This document shows positions 9,801-17,703 of a stretch of 64,000 nt of DNA, piece after piece. Below the pieces are notes generated by a model. That model saw nothing but the letters and a program-made list of their open reading frames with translations, had not been told where the DNA came from and made no database searches. The DNA is from Bacteroidales bacterium (lineage in GTDB: Bacteria > Bacteroidota > Bacteroidia > Bacteroidales > BM520). Position 1 is the stretch's first letter, and each line of letters starts with the position of its first letter. The translations under genes were made by a program, and so were the position numbers. The DNA lies in NCBI GenBank assembly GCA_031276035.1, contig JAISNV010000031.1, positions 1 through 64,000 on the forward strand. The letters are read 5' to 3'.

Positions 9801-11956
9801 GCCTCAACAAAAATTATTGTTTTGGCAATCTTACTGATATCATAAATTTTTGAATACGCTACATTCGGATTTTTAGTAAAATCAGGCATTGCAACAAAAA
9901 TAAGGTCCGAATCGGTACTATGACTTTCTATTAAGCTATGAACGGACTTACCGTCAATACCGTTATTAATAATTCTGATATCGGCAACAATTCTCATCTG
10001 ATTAATAACAGTATTGAGTTTATTATAAATAAAGCTGTAAGCGCTGTTATTGTTGCTAACAACATTAATTCTGAGCGAACTCTGACTCCAATTTTCGTTA
10101 GTCCAGAGTAATTTAACAAGGTTAAGAGTAAAAGCAATATCCTGTTCGCCCGGAGTTATCCAGATATCTATAATCTTTTTATTTCCGAAACCGTTGTCAT
10201 CATTAAAATGCATCATCAGGATATTCTTACTTAAACTGCTAATATTTGATAACATTTGACTAAATCTTTCATGATCGGCGGTAGTGTTATCAAATCCAAG
10301 AATTATAGTATTCGGTTCGATACCGGTAAATCCGTAAGTTCCGGAAATCGTTTCGATTCCTTCATAAATATTCCTGCATTTATATATCTTAGCTTCAATC
10401 CATTGATCTTTATTTCCTTCTTCAATAATCGAATTGTCGTCATCAGCAATATAAAACTTATTATCAGTAGTAATTTTAAGATTAAAGTTGCTAAGGAAAC
10501 CGTGTTTGCCTATAAGCCATTTTCCAAAATCAACTAAATACGGTCGCGAGTCATTGCCGCCACTAAATACAATAACATTTGGCTGCCAATTCCTATTTTC
10601 GAGTTTCCTTTTGCTTATTCTTCTCAAAGAATTTCGAGTAATGGTTAGAAGTACGCTCTGCCAGACATCGCCGTATTCAAGTTGAATTTTCTTCCTTCTA
10701 ATGTATAAATAAAGCAATCCCATTACAAGAAATGATAGCAACATAGCAACTTTGTTAAGTTCAAACATCACAAATATGCAGGCAATAAAACCGACTAATC
10801 CTATATATCTGCTAACATTAAAACTCGGACGAAAATCGGTACTCGACCATTTTTCCAATACAAATGCAAGATTGATAAAAGCGTATGACACCATAAAGAA
10901 CATTGTTGCTATCGGCGCAATAACATTGAGATCGCCTATCAACAAAAAACATTCGGCAAGAATAATTATAAATATGAGCGCATTTCGCGGTTCATTGTTT
11001 TTACCATATCCTTTAGCGAAAAACTGCGGAATAATTTTATCATAGCCTATGGCTTGTAAAATTCTCGGAGCTCCTAAAATTGATCCTAAAGCGGTTGAAA
11101 TTGTAGCACCCCAGATTCCCAGGTAAACAAGAGTTGGGTTCCATGCAACTTTAGTAAGAAAGTTAGTATCGGTGAGCAGCAAGTTTCTATCAACAAAAAA
11201 GGCGAAGCAAATTGCTAAGGTAATGTATGTTACAAAACCCGTAGCTATTGCACTCATAACTCCAACAGGTATAGACTTTTTTGGATCTTTCAAATCGCCG
11301 GACATAGCAACACCGGTGGTAAACCCTGTTGCAGCCGGAAAGAAAATTCCAAATAATACCATAAACGGCAACTGAGTGTCAATTCCTGACAAATTAGGCG
11401 TAACAGGATGAATATCAGTATTGATAATAAATCCTAATATTATCGAAATAATTGACAGAATTACGGCGCCAAGGACAAAGTACTGTGTTTTAATTGCAGA
11501 AGACGTACTAATCAAGGCAATTACAGCAATTAGAATCAGTGTAATAGTTCCGATAAGTCTATATGCCGGAATTCCGGGAACCAATCCCAAAAAATTAGCA
11601 ATAGGTTCTATTGATAAAAACGATTCCGAAAAAGCAATTATTTGCAGAGCAATGGTAAGTATCATTGCAAGAGAAATTGCGATACCGATAGCACCGCCCA
11701 TAGGTAATCCCAAGCTTCTCGACAGTATATAGTAAATTCCTCCTGATTTTATTCTTTTGTCTGTAGCTATAGAAGATATACTTAATCCGGTTGAAAATGA
11801 TATAATGTGCGCTATAGCAATTATTATCAAAGTTTTATATAATCCGGCCTGACCAACAATCCAACCAAGACGCAAATACATAATTGCGCCTATGATAGTA
11901 AGCAAAGATGGAGTAAATACAGCAGCAAATGTGCCGTATTTTTTCGAATGTGCCAT
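6890..11956 (-). CDS. SLC12-like cation-chloride cotransporter fused to a P-loop ATPase and winged helix
   Basis: This 1688-residue protein has an unusual architecture. Residues 1 to about 430 form an amino acid-polyamine-organocation (APC) fold with about 12 membrane helices, including the SLC12 signature GAIMYLRLGWIVGQAG (23-38). Residues about 455-740 match the cytosolic C-terminal domain of SLC12 transporters (VIVFSGGNDSRPYLVDFGK; IIDIWITPGEQD near 600). Residues about 750-1330 are helical and probably coiled coil. A P-loop ATPase module follows: Walker A GNIGTGKS at 1395-1402, Walker B VFIFDN with Asp1466, and a sensor-like LTANN. The last 75 residues look like a winged helix. The family moves Na+/K+ with Cl- across the inner membrane. 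The ATPase part may sense or regulate. The gene lies in an operon with an outer-membrane protein gene upstream (37 bp) and an MscS-like gene downstream (5 bp). Confidence 0.88.
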   Translation of the reverse strand: MAHSKKYGTFAAVFTPSLLTIIGAIMYLRLGWIVGQAGLYKTLIIIAIAHIISFSTGLSISSIATDKRIKSGGIYYILSRSLGLPMGGAIGIAISLAMILTIALQIIAFSESFLSIEPIANFLGLVPGIPAYRLIGTITLILIAVIALISTSSAIKTQYFVLGAVILSIISIILGFIINTDIHPVTPNLSGIDTQLPFMVLFGIFFPAATGFTTGVAMSGDLKDPKKSIPVGVMSAIATGFVTYITLAICFAFFVDRNLLLTDTNFLTKVAWNPTLVYLGIWGATISTALGSILGAPRILQAIGYDKIIPQFFAKGYGKNNEPRNALIFIIILAECFLLIGDLNVIAPIATMFFMVSYAFINLAFVLEKWSSTDFRPSFNVSRYIGLVGFIACIFVMFELNKVAMLLSFLVMGLLYLYIRRKKIQLEYGDVWQSVLLTITRNSLRRISKRKLENRNWQPNVIVFSGGNDSRPYLVDFGKWLIGKHGFLSNFNLKITTDNKFYIADDDNSIIEEGNKDQWIEAKIYKCRNIYEGIETISGTYGFTGIEPNTIILGFDNTTADHERFSQMLSNISSLSKNILMMHFNDDNGFGNKKIIDIWITPGEQDIAFTLNLVKLLWTNENWSQSSLRINVVSNNNSAYSFIYNKLNTVINQMRIVADIRIINNGIDGKSVHSLIESHSTDSDLIFVAMPDFTKNPNVAYSKIYDISKIAKTIIFVEASKDFMTLSNFDIVTKHIITKPSDTPYHDIALPLRPEAAEFVITLKENLAEASRKSVNVKIDVLQSYLTSLLDNINNSIEINYKKLDSPVEIKKYMAAAANMIKMNVTDLINNKLIEYDSLTLSIDNDFFNEINSICNSIPKDFTVLYNQDISYDSPDDSKELLKLKRKIRKYYKKNTDPESLYQYKVNISNAISFYLYQMYNEIISEVYTKIKALTVNYYYDLTKIVYLINDVNIQLIKKTDNKDDVSGKEIIKSLQNEILVLKEGIINSWQNIYPEINNIKTKYLNEIIDYFNIINFGDISFNFKRTSKKVQESLSSINEDYKTLSHVFPNILNRVLVNIDLTFLKVKLYVGTEEIISGVKDYIDNVVVFKHKSFLNSVKTTSSIDQIDIDSQSDTESGLDLYTLLNEVYDRIIKVIQRQTNTITVISNDSLTQYETSDEEIPKFFEFSVSRLMDYILQNYYYKHIKSLLGNLMQYCQNSLGQEKSIVTQLSFIDNYKTVVDKISEMINAEIDKLNDNFAEEKEEVFSVYELTFEKLQLETFITNAENIKNIVNIESIFNKKDKIVSIPAKISNFFRHNFTQFWYKRSSGKNYANYLVERDSDQERLRKYFNDISKVTLKQSVDKELPYTYKQLYSASQHYNKDLWVGKSKEINDFKIYLTQYQRLRQGAIIITGNIGTGKSFFSYHVAKNLLPGSQIYNIKSVTGGSHSVNKFERAFVRSIDAAPTSVIEKVIEDIPKGSVFIFDNIEQWWHRNEGGNNVIDKLISMIETYSKDYLFILTANNTGFNAMKLTTNINKVVVGNVSLSPFNAQELEAIIMRRHKAGSYKFVINGKNEDSFHQWNYAKLFTGYYRFTDGNISSALKLWLSCIDKVTDETIYIHEPKLPESIPFQLLTRQQIIFLAQFVIHNSMSFERIFAISKRSMNEVKQDINILIRYGLIEKVSENIFAINTVLYPFIISELKQIEII

Positions 11957-11993
11957 ATTAAAAAATTTAAATATTAAAAGATATCAAAGAATA

Positions 11994-12731
11994 TTAATAA
12001 TAATATCCGTCGGCACTTTGCACATAGCGACGGAAGTAGAACTGAGTGTTTCGAAAGATATTGAAACTAAGACTTATATAATAAACATTAACGCCAAATT
12101 CATTGTATTGAATTTCAGGAATATATGGGATATTATCTGTGCATTTTGCATCAAAGAATTGAGTAATATACCATTTAAATTTAAGATTTATGCTATAAGG
12201 AAATTCTACCCCCAAAAAGAAAGTATGGATAAAATTAGGGGTTTTGTCACTAAACCATTCTCTATAAATATGTTTTTCATCACCAATAAAAGTTTTTTCC
12301 TTGTAATGCAAAGGAAGTTCTATTTCATAGCCGCCATAAAAGAAAAATTTATCGAAACTGCCGAGCTTAATTCCCACCGGTACTCCGAGATTATATGTTC
12401 TGAATTTCTTCCTAATTTCGGTTCTTGAAAAAGAGACGTCTATTGTTGACGGATCACTAATTTTATAAATAAATCCAACATTTTTCAAAGAAATACCTGC
12501 AAAAAATCCGAATCCGTTAGTAATATCAAAGTTTATACTTTCCTGAATATTAATCCATGGCGCGAATCTGAGAACAGTTCCTTTTTTGCTGTCATAAACA
12601 TCAAGACTTGACAGGGAAAATGGAAATTCCAGTCCCGAAGTTAAGTAAATATTAGTTTTTTGTGCGAAAACAGTATTCGCTGCAATTACAAATAAGAGAA
12701 TGAATAGAAACTTTTTCATAGTCATCTTCAA
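11994..12731 (-). CDS. Outer-membrane beta-barrel-like protein of unknown function
   Basis: This 245-residue protein has a signal peptide (KKFLFILLFVIAANTVFAQ) followed by alternating aromatic/polar beta strands (NGFGFFAGISLKNVGFIY, FFYGGYEIELPL, YYISLSFNIF), the pattern of a small outer-membrane barrel. No family is recognised. It is the first gene of the transcription unit that continues into the SLC12-like fusion gene 37 bp downstream. Three ATGs are close together at 12731, 12725 and 12719. The start choice is not important for the mature protein. A TATCTTTG box lies at 12773-12780. It could be a passive porin or a structural protein serving the transporter. Confidence 0.72.
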   Translation of the reverse strand: MKMTMKKFLFILLFVIAANTVFAQKTNIYLTSGLEFPFSLSSLDVYDSKKGTVLRFAPWINIQESINFDITNGFGFFAGISLKNVGFIYKISDPSTIDVSFSRTEIRKKFRTYNLGVPVGIKLGSFDKFFFYGGYEIELPLHYKEKTFIGDEKHIYREWFSDKTPNFIHTFFLGVEFPYSINLKFKWYITQFFDAKCTDNIPYIPEIQYNEFGVNVYYISLSFNIFRNTQFYFRRYVQSADGYYY

Positions 12732-12772
12732 TTTAATTTACATTAAATAATTAATTAGTTTTACATCAAGTG

Positions 12773-12780
12773 CAAAGATA
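12773..12780 (-). promoter_or_regulatory. -7 box TATCTTTG for the outer-membrane protein/SLC12/MscS operon
   Basis: TATCTTTGC on the minus strand matches the Bacteroidota -7 consensus and lies 41 bases before the first ATG at 12731. This spacing gives a normal leader. Confidence 0.5.
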
Positions 12781-13021
12781 ATTTATTTAATTGAGAATGT
12801 AGAACCGGAAATTGAGAATTTTATTTAGACTTAGAAAGTGAAATCCTAATAAAAAGTAAATTATGATCGTTAAATATTTCATGAGTTTTTATTTTGAAGT
12901 ATATTATTTACATAAGTTACTAAGAATAATACCATTAACCATCAAAAGAATGATTTAAAAACAAAAACTTAATAATTCTCAATTGTTACAATTATGAAGC
13001 TTACAATAACGTAAATTATTA

Positions 13022-13029
13022 TATCTTTG
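13022..13029 (+). promoter_or_regulatory. -7 box TATCTTTG directly before the DUF6913 gene
   Basis: TATCTTTGC matches TAnnTTTG but ends only 4 bases before the ATG at 13034. If used, the transcript would be leaderless or nearly so. There is no clear -33 TTTG. Confidence 0.4.
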
Positions 13030-13033
13030 CAGC

Positions 13034-13585
13034 ATGATAAAAAAAGCATTATCTAAAACAAGAAGCATATTGGGTAACAAGCAATTACACCAAGAATTAT
13101 CACAACGCAAAACAAGAAATATTAAATATACTGCGGTTGATGATGCTAAAACTATTGCTATTATTAGTGATTTAAGCAACGACTATACATTCAATAATAT
13201 AATTAATTTTTCCAAGAAATTTTCTTCAGAAGGCAAAGAAGTTACAACATTATTCTGCAATAATGACAAGGAGATTCCCAAGTTTTATAATCGTGAGCCA
13301 TCTTTAATTGATAAATCATTAATCAGTCGTATCGGCATTCCTGAGAAAAGTGCGATAGAAAAATTTATTAATACCGAGTTCGATTACTTATTTGATTTTT
13401 CCGATAATAATTCTTTTACTATTGAATATATTTTTGCATTATCATCGGCACATTTGAAGGTATCCAAATCTTCTTTAAATACATCGAAATTTGCTGATGT
13501 TTGCTTAGCTCTACATGGTAAAAATGAAGTTCAGGATTATCTAAATGCAATCAACAATTATTTAAACATATCAACGAAAAAATAG
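13034..13585 (+). CDS. DUF6913-like conserved Bacteroidota protein
   Basis: This 183-residue soluble protein has a basic, helical N-terminus (KKALSKTRSILGNKQLHQEL) followed by an alpha/beta region (TIAIISDLSNDYTFNNIINFSK ending near 67, then EVTTLFCNN, FDYLFDFSDNN). I match it by overall pattern to the family called DUF6913, often found just before dapA in this phylum. No catalytic motif is evident. It ends 7 bp before dapA, so the two are probably translated from one transcript. Function is unknown, and a link to lysine/peptidoglycan precursor synthesis is only contextual. Confidence 0.75.
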   Translation: MIKKALSKTRSILGNKQLHQELSQRKTRNIKYTAVDDAKTIAIISDLSNDYTFNNIINFSKKFSSEGKEVTTLFCNNDKEIPKFYNREPSLIDKSLISRIGIPEKSAIEKFINTEFDYLFDFSDNNSFTIEYIFALSSAHLKVSKSSLNTSKFADVCLALHGKNEVQDYLNAINNYLNISTKK

Positions 13586-13592
13586 TTTTAAA

Positions 13593-14501
13593 ATGAAAAA
13601 TTCTAAATTTTTACATGGTACTGGAGTTGCAATTATTACTCCTTTTAATGACGATTTAAGCATTGATTACACTTCTCTTGAGAAGAACATTGAAAATTTG
13701 ATTGAAAATAATATAGGTTATATTGTTTTGCTTGGTTCAACCGGGGAAGCCTCTTCTATTTATATTAATGAGCAGGATGAAATGATTAAATTCTCTTCTC
13801 AGGTAATAAATTCTCGCGTACCATTAATTGTGGGTTGTACGAATAATTCTACGACACATGCCGTAGAAAGAGTTAAGGAAATATCAAAATTCGATATCGA
13901 CGGAATCTTATCCGCCGCTCCTTATTACAATAAACCGTCACAAGAAGGAATTTACGAACATTATTATGCTATTGCACACGCTACCGAATTACCAGTAATT
14001 CTTTATAATGTACCCGGAAGAACCGCATCGAATATTACACCTGAGACTTGCATAATGCTGGCTGAAGATGTCGAAAACATTGTTGCCGTTAAGGAAGCTT
14101 CGGGAAATATTTGTCAGGTTATGGAAATTATTAGTAAAAAAGATCATCTTGATGGATTTTTAGTTATTTCCGGAGAAGATTCTTTAAATGTTCCACTAAT
14201 TTCAATCGGTGCTGCAGGAACTATTTCTGTTATAGCCAATGCATTTCCGCATCAAGTATCCGAAATGGTAAGACATGCGTTAGAAAATGATTTTCAGCAT
14301 GCATCCTCCATACATTATGACTTGCTCAATGTTACAAATTACATCTTCAAAGAAGGTAATCCGGCAGGAATCAAAGCTTTGCTTTCTTATCAAGACATGT
14401 GCAATAATGTCCTTAGACTCCCACTTATGTGTGTTAGTCAATTGTTATATGAATTATTAGCAAATGAATGCGACAAAATATCAGACAAATATGAAGACTA
14501 A
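13593..14501 (+). CDS. dapA: 4-hydroxy-tetrahydrodipicolinate synthase
   Basis: This 302-residue TIM-barrel aldolase condenses pyruvate with aspartate semialdehyde in the lysine/diaminopimelate pathway. Visible active-site features are GSTGE at 48-52, the catalytic Tyr138 in ILYNVPGRT (with Arg143 for substrate carboxylate binding) and the Schiff-base Lys167 in VAVKEASG. The length is typical for the family (about 290-300). It follows the DUF6913 gene by 7 bp and overlaps the next lipoprotein gene by 11 bp, forming a compact three-gene unit. Confidence 0.97.
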   Translation: MKNSKFLHGTGVAIITPFNDDLSIDYTSLEKNIENLIENNIGYIVLLGSTGEASSIYINEQDEMIKFSSQVINSRVPLIVGCTNNSTTHAVERVKEISKFDIDGILSAAPYYNKPSQEGIYEHYYAIAHATELPVILYNVPGRTASNITPETCIMLAEDVENIVAVKEASGNICQVMEIISKKDHLDGFLVISGEDSLNVPLISIGAAGTISVIANAFPHQVSEMVRHALENDFQHASSIHYDLLNVTNYIFKEGNPAGIKALLSYQDMCNNVLRLPLMCVSQLLYELLANECDKISDKYED

Positions 14502-14754
14502 ATATGTAAAATATTTCCTCGTTGCAGTCTTAAGTTTTGTAATGATTTGTTTTTCCGGATGTTCTTCTTCTAAAAACACCGGCAGGCCACATCAAATGAA
14601 AACATACAAAGATAAACCTGCCGTAAGCATGCAAAAGAAAGCTAATCCGCCGAAAAAGGATTATAAAGTTAAAGGTTATAAGCATAATACTAAACCTGTA
14701 GGTGCAAGAACACCGGAAAATACGAAAGGAAAAAAGGTTAAAGGTAAAAGATAA
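14491..14754 (+). CDS. Small, very basic lipoprotein
   Basis: This 87-residue protein starts at the ATG at 14491, overlapping dapA by 11 bases. An upstream in-frame ATG at 14464 would add nine residues before the signal. The lipobox ends FSGC (Cys24), and the mature part of about 63 residues is rich in Lys, Pro and Gly (KTYKDKPAVSMQKKANPPKK; KGKKVKGKR end). It is too short and charged to be an enzyme. It may bind peptidoglycan, LPS or another polyanion at the envelope. No family is recognised. Confidence 0.75.
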   Translation: MKTKYVKYFLVAVLSFVMICFSGCSSSKNTGRPHQMKTYKDKPAVSMQKKANPPKKDYKVKGYKHNTKPVGARTPENTKGKKVKGKR

Positions 14755-15043
14755 TGAATGGTAATAAAATATGAATAGTAAAACATCGGCAAAATTAAAA
14801 TTAAAACTTTTTAATTACAGACGGAGAATAAATTCAATATCAATAAAATCCTGAGAAGGCGGCACAATTTTGAGAGTTAAAAAGTTGAAATGGAGAAAGG
14901 AGAAAAGGTATATAATTTCGAACATAACAAAATTATTAATCAATAAATTACATAAGGAAAATCTCATCGGATGACGTCAAAGCTTAATACCATATAAACA
15001 ATACAAACACTTTTAATTGTCAATCACATAAAATTATTATAAC

Positions 15044-15742
15044 ATGAAGAAACAAACTTTAATCATTGTATTTACTTTATGTTTGGCACAGATTGCCGGA
15101 GCACAAAGTTCGGAAAACTTTAACAGAACGAAAAGCAACACAACTTATAGCGGACAATCTAAATTTGAAATATCAGTTAGTCCGGGATTTTTCTTAGGAG
15201 GAAAAATGGATAATTTTAAAATCGGAAATTCAGCTAACTTTACAGTAGGTTTGAGTTTTAAATTACCTTCAAGAAATTCAGATATAGAATTGAGTTATAC
15301 CGGAGCATTTCCTAAGGGTGAATTAATTCACAACGACAACCATAATATCAATAACTTAAACATGAGTAGTTATATCAGTCTCATTCAAATCGGGTATAGA
15401 AATTATCTTACCAACGGCAATTTCAAGCCATATTGGTTGTTTACTGTTGGGGCTTTTAATATCAATTCGAAAACAACGAGCACGTTGCTTTTTGAAAATC
15501 CGGATGAATATGATATTAACAAATGGATGTTTGCCGCAGCATTAGGTGTCGGTTGTAAGTATGATATAAATGATAAAATCGCTTTAAAATTGCAAGCGAG
15601 ATTGTTAATGCCTATGATTTTCACTTTTTCCGGAGTAGGAATCTCTGTTGGTACCGGAGGAATTTATCCGAGTTTAAATATTAATTCGAGCCGACCAATT
15701 TGGGAAGGCGATTTCAGTTTAGGTTTTATTTATAAATTATAA
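15044..15742 (+). CDS. Outer-membrane beta-barrel protein, unknown function
   Basis: This 232-residue protein has a signal peptide (KKQTLIIVFTLCLAQIAGAQ). The body shows repeated beta-strand pairs with glycine turns and aromatic ends (FEISVSPGFFLGGKMD, NFTVGLSFKLPS, WMFAAALGVGCKY, DFSLGFIYKL at the C-terminus). A terminal aromatic/hydrophobic residue pattern is typical of outer-membrane barrels. It lies alone after a 289-bp gap and 10 bp before lpdA, although a functional link to lpdA is unlikely. No family is recognised beyond an outer membrane protein beta-barrel. Confidence 0.75.
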   Translation: MKKQTLIIVFTLCLAQIAGAQSSENFNRTKSNTTYSGQSKFEISVSPGFFLGGKMDNFKIGNSANFTVGLSFKLPSRNSDIELSYTGAFPKGELIHNDNHNINNLNMSSYISLIQIGYRNYLTNGNFKPYWLFTVGAFNINSKTTSTLLFENPDEYDINKWMFAAALGVGCKYDINDKIALKLQARLLMPMIFTFSGVGISVGTGGIYPSLNINSSRPIWEGDFSLGFIYKL

Positions 15743-15752
15743 AAATATTTTT

Positions 15753-17138
15753 ATGTACGATATAGCAGTTATCGGAAGCGGCCCGGGTGGTTATGTTGCC
15801 GCTATTAAAGCAGCTCAATTAGGATTCAGCGTTGTTGTTATTGAAAAAGCCGAGTTGGGTGGAATTTGTTTAAACTGGGGTTGTATCCCTACTAAAGCTT
15901 TACTGAAAAGCGCCACCGTTTATAAATATGCAAAAAATGCAAATAATTTCGGTATAAAAATAGATAATGTTGAAGCAGATTTCAATGCAATTATCAATCG
16001 CAGCAGAGGTGTAGCCGAAACCATGAGTAAGGGGATTCAATTTCTTCTGAAAAAGAATAAGGTTGATGTTGTTAACGGCTTCGGAAAACTTATCACAAAG
16101 AATACTATTGAAGTAGCTAAAACAGACGGCACAACACAATTTATAGAAGCCGGCAAAATAATTTTGGCAACCGGTACTCACTCTCGCGATTTACCTAATA
16201 TTGTAAAAGACGGCAAGAAAATTATCGGTTATAGAGAAGCCATGACTTTAGATAAAAAACCTGAAACAATGCTTGTTATTGGTTCCGGTGCTATAGGAAT
16301 GGAATTCGCTTATTTTTATCAAACACTCGGTACAAATGTTACTTTAGTTGAATATATGCCCGATATTCTTCCTTTGGAAGACAGGGAAATAACAAAACTT
16401 TTAGGCAGGGAATTGAAAAAAATGAAAATGAATGTAATGACTTCTTCTGTTGTTATTTCGGTAGATACTAATGGTGAAAAATGTATTTCCACAATAAAAA
16501 CTCCTAAGGGAGAAGAAACTGTTGAAACGGATATTGTTTTGTTGGCCGCAGGCGTTACTACAAACCTTGAAGGAATAGGTCTGGAAAAAATAGGCGTTAA
16601 TATTGAGCATGGAAAAGTTATTACAGACAAATTCTACAAAACTTCTGTCGATAATATTTATGCTATAGGAGATATTGTTACAGGTCCTGCACTGGCTCAT
16701 GTTGCTTCGGCAGAAGCTATATGCTGTGTTGAAAGCATTGCCGGATTAAATCCTAATCCTATTGATTACAACTTAATCCCGTCGTGCGTTTATTGTAGTC
16801 CGGAAGTTGCATCTATCGGACTCACCGAGGAAAAAGCAGTTGAAGCCGGTTATTCATTACATATCGGAAAATTCCCTTATACTGCTTCGGGAAAAGCTAC
16901 CGCTTCGGGAAACCGCGAAGGAATGATTAAAATTATTTTAAATGCCGATAATGACGAGATTTTAGGTGCTCATTTTATGGGAGATAATGTAACTGAAATG
17001 ATTGCGGAAATTTCTTTAGCAATGAAAAACAAAGTTAAAGGAAAAGATGTTATAAAAACGATTCACCCGCATCCTACCATGTCGGAAGCAATTATGGAAG
17101 CAACTGAAGCTGCTCACGGAAACAGTGTACATTTATAA
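15753..17138 (+). CDS. lpdA: Dihydrolipoyl dehydrogenase
   Basis: This 461-residue flavoprotein re-oxidises dihydrolipoamide in 2-oxoacid dehydrogenase or glycine cleavage complexes. It shows the FAD-binding GSGPGGYVAA at 8-17, the redox disulphide in GGICLNWGCIPTK (Cys39, Cys44), the NAD-binding GSGAIGMEFA, the second FAD motif YAIGDI, and the catalytic His-Glu region HPHPTMSEAIMEA near the C-terminus. The length fits the family. No other subunit of a dehydrogenase complex lies nearby, so this copy is uncoupled from its partners. Confidence 0.96.
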   Translation: MYDIAVIGSGPGGYVAAIKAAQLGFSVVVIEKAELGGICLNWGCIPTKALLKSATVYKYAKNANNFGIKIDNVEADFNAIINRSRGVAETMSKGIQFLLKKNKVDVVNGFGKLITKNTIEVAKTDGTTQFIEAGKIILATGTHSRDLPNIVKDGKKIIGYREAMTLDKKPETMLVIGSGAIGMEFAYFYQTLGTNVTLVEYMPDILPLEDREITKLLGRELKKMKMNVMTSSVVISVDTNGEKCISTIKTPKGEETVETDIVLLAAGVTTNLEGIGLEKIGVNIEHGKVITDKFYKTSVDNIYAIGDIVTGPALAHVASAEAICCVESIAGLNPNPIDYNLIPSCVYCSPEVASIGLTEEKAVEAGYSLHIGKFPYTASGKATASGNREGMIKIILNADNDEILGAHFMGDNVTEMIAEISLAMKNKVKGKDVIKTIHPHPTMSEAIMEATEAAHGNSVHL

Positions 17139-17145
17139 GATTATT

Positions 17146-17694
17146 ATGGAAATAATAAAAAAATATACAAAGGGCTTATATGTAATTAAACCTAAGATTT
17201 TCGAAGACAATCGTGGATATTTCATGGAATCATATCAAAAGAAAGCCTTCGAAGACTTGGGATTGGAAGCGGATTTTATTCAAGACAACGAATCATATTC
17301 GAAAAAAGGAGTAATTCGCGGATTACATTTTCAGAATCCGCCTTTTGCTCAAATCAAATTAGTAAGAGTTATTTCCGGTTCCGTATTAGATGTTGCCGTT
17401 GATATAAGAAAAGGTTCCCCTACTTATGGACAATGGTTCGGAGAAATTCTAAGTGCCGAAAACAAACTTATGTTTTGGATAGAAGAAGGTTTTGCGCATG
17501 GGTTTCAAGTACTTGAAGACAATACAATATTTCAATATAAATGTTCTGACTTTTACAATAAAAAGAGTGAAGATTCTTTATTATGGAATGATATTGATAT
17601 CAACATAAAATGGAAAAACATTGATACGATAATTTCAAACAAAGACTTTGAAGCAGGGACATTCAAAAATTTTAAATCAAATTTCGAATATTAG
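17146..17694 (+). CDS. rfbC: dTDP-4-dehydrorhamnose 3,5-epimerase
   Basis: This 182-residue cupin enzyme epimerises dTDP-4-keto-6-deoxyglucose toward dTDP-L-rhamnose for surface polysaccharides. Visible features are FEDNRGYFMESY near the start, the catalytic-site segment VIRGLHFQNPP, and WIEEGFAHGFQVL. The start at 17146 gives the family-typical MEIIKKYTKGLYVI. A further upstream ATG would overlap lpdA. It lies 7 bp behind lpdA and 9 bp before uvrA. The other rml genes are not in the window, so it is separated from its pathway. Confidence 0.95.
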   Translation: MEIIKKYTKGLYVIKPKIFEDNRGYFMESYQKKAFEDLGLEADFIQDNESYSKKGVIRGLHFQNPPFAQIKLVRVISGSVLDVAVDIRKGSPTYGQWFGEILSAENKLMFWIEEGFAHGFQVLEDNTIFQYKCSDFYNKKSEDSLLWNDIDINIKWKNIDTIISNKDFEAGTFKNFKSNFEY

Positions 17695-17703
17695 GAGAAC
17701 TTT

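Larger units (their letters stand above)
12732..13033. other. Divergent intergenic region (about 300 bp)
   Basis: This AT-rich region lies between the minus-strand outer-membrane protein gene and the plus-strand DUF6913 gene. It holds a candidate promoter at each end (12773-12780 minus, 13022-13029 plus). I see no gene or hairpin inside. Confidence 0.5.
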
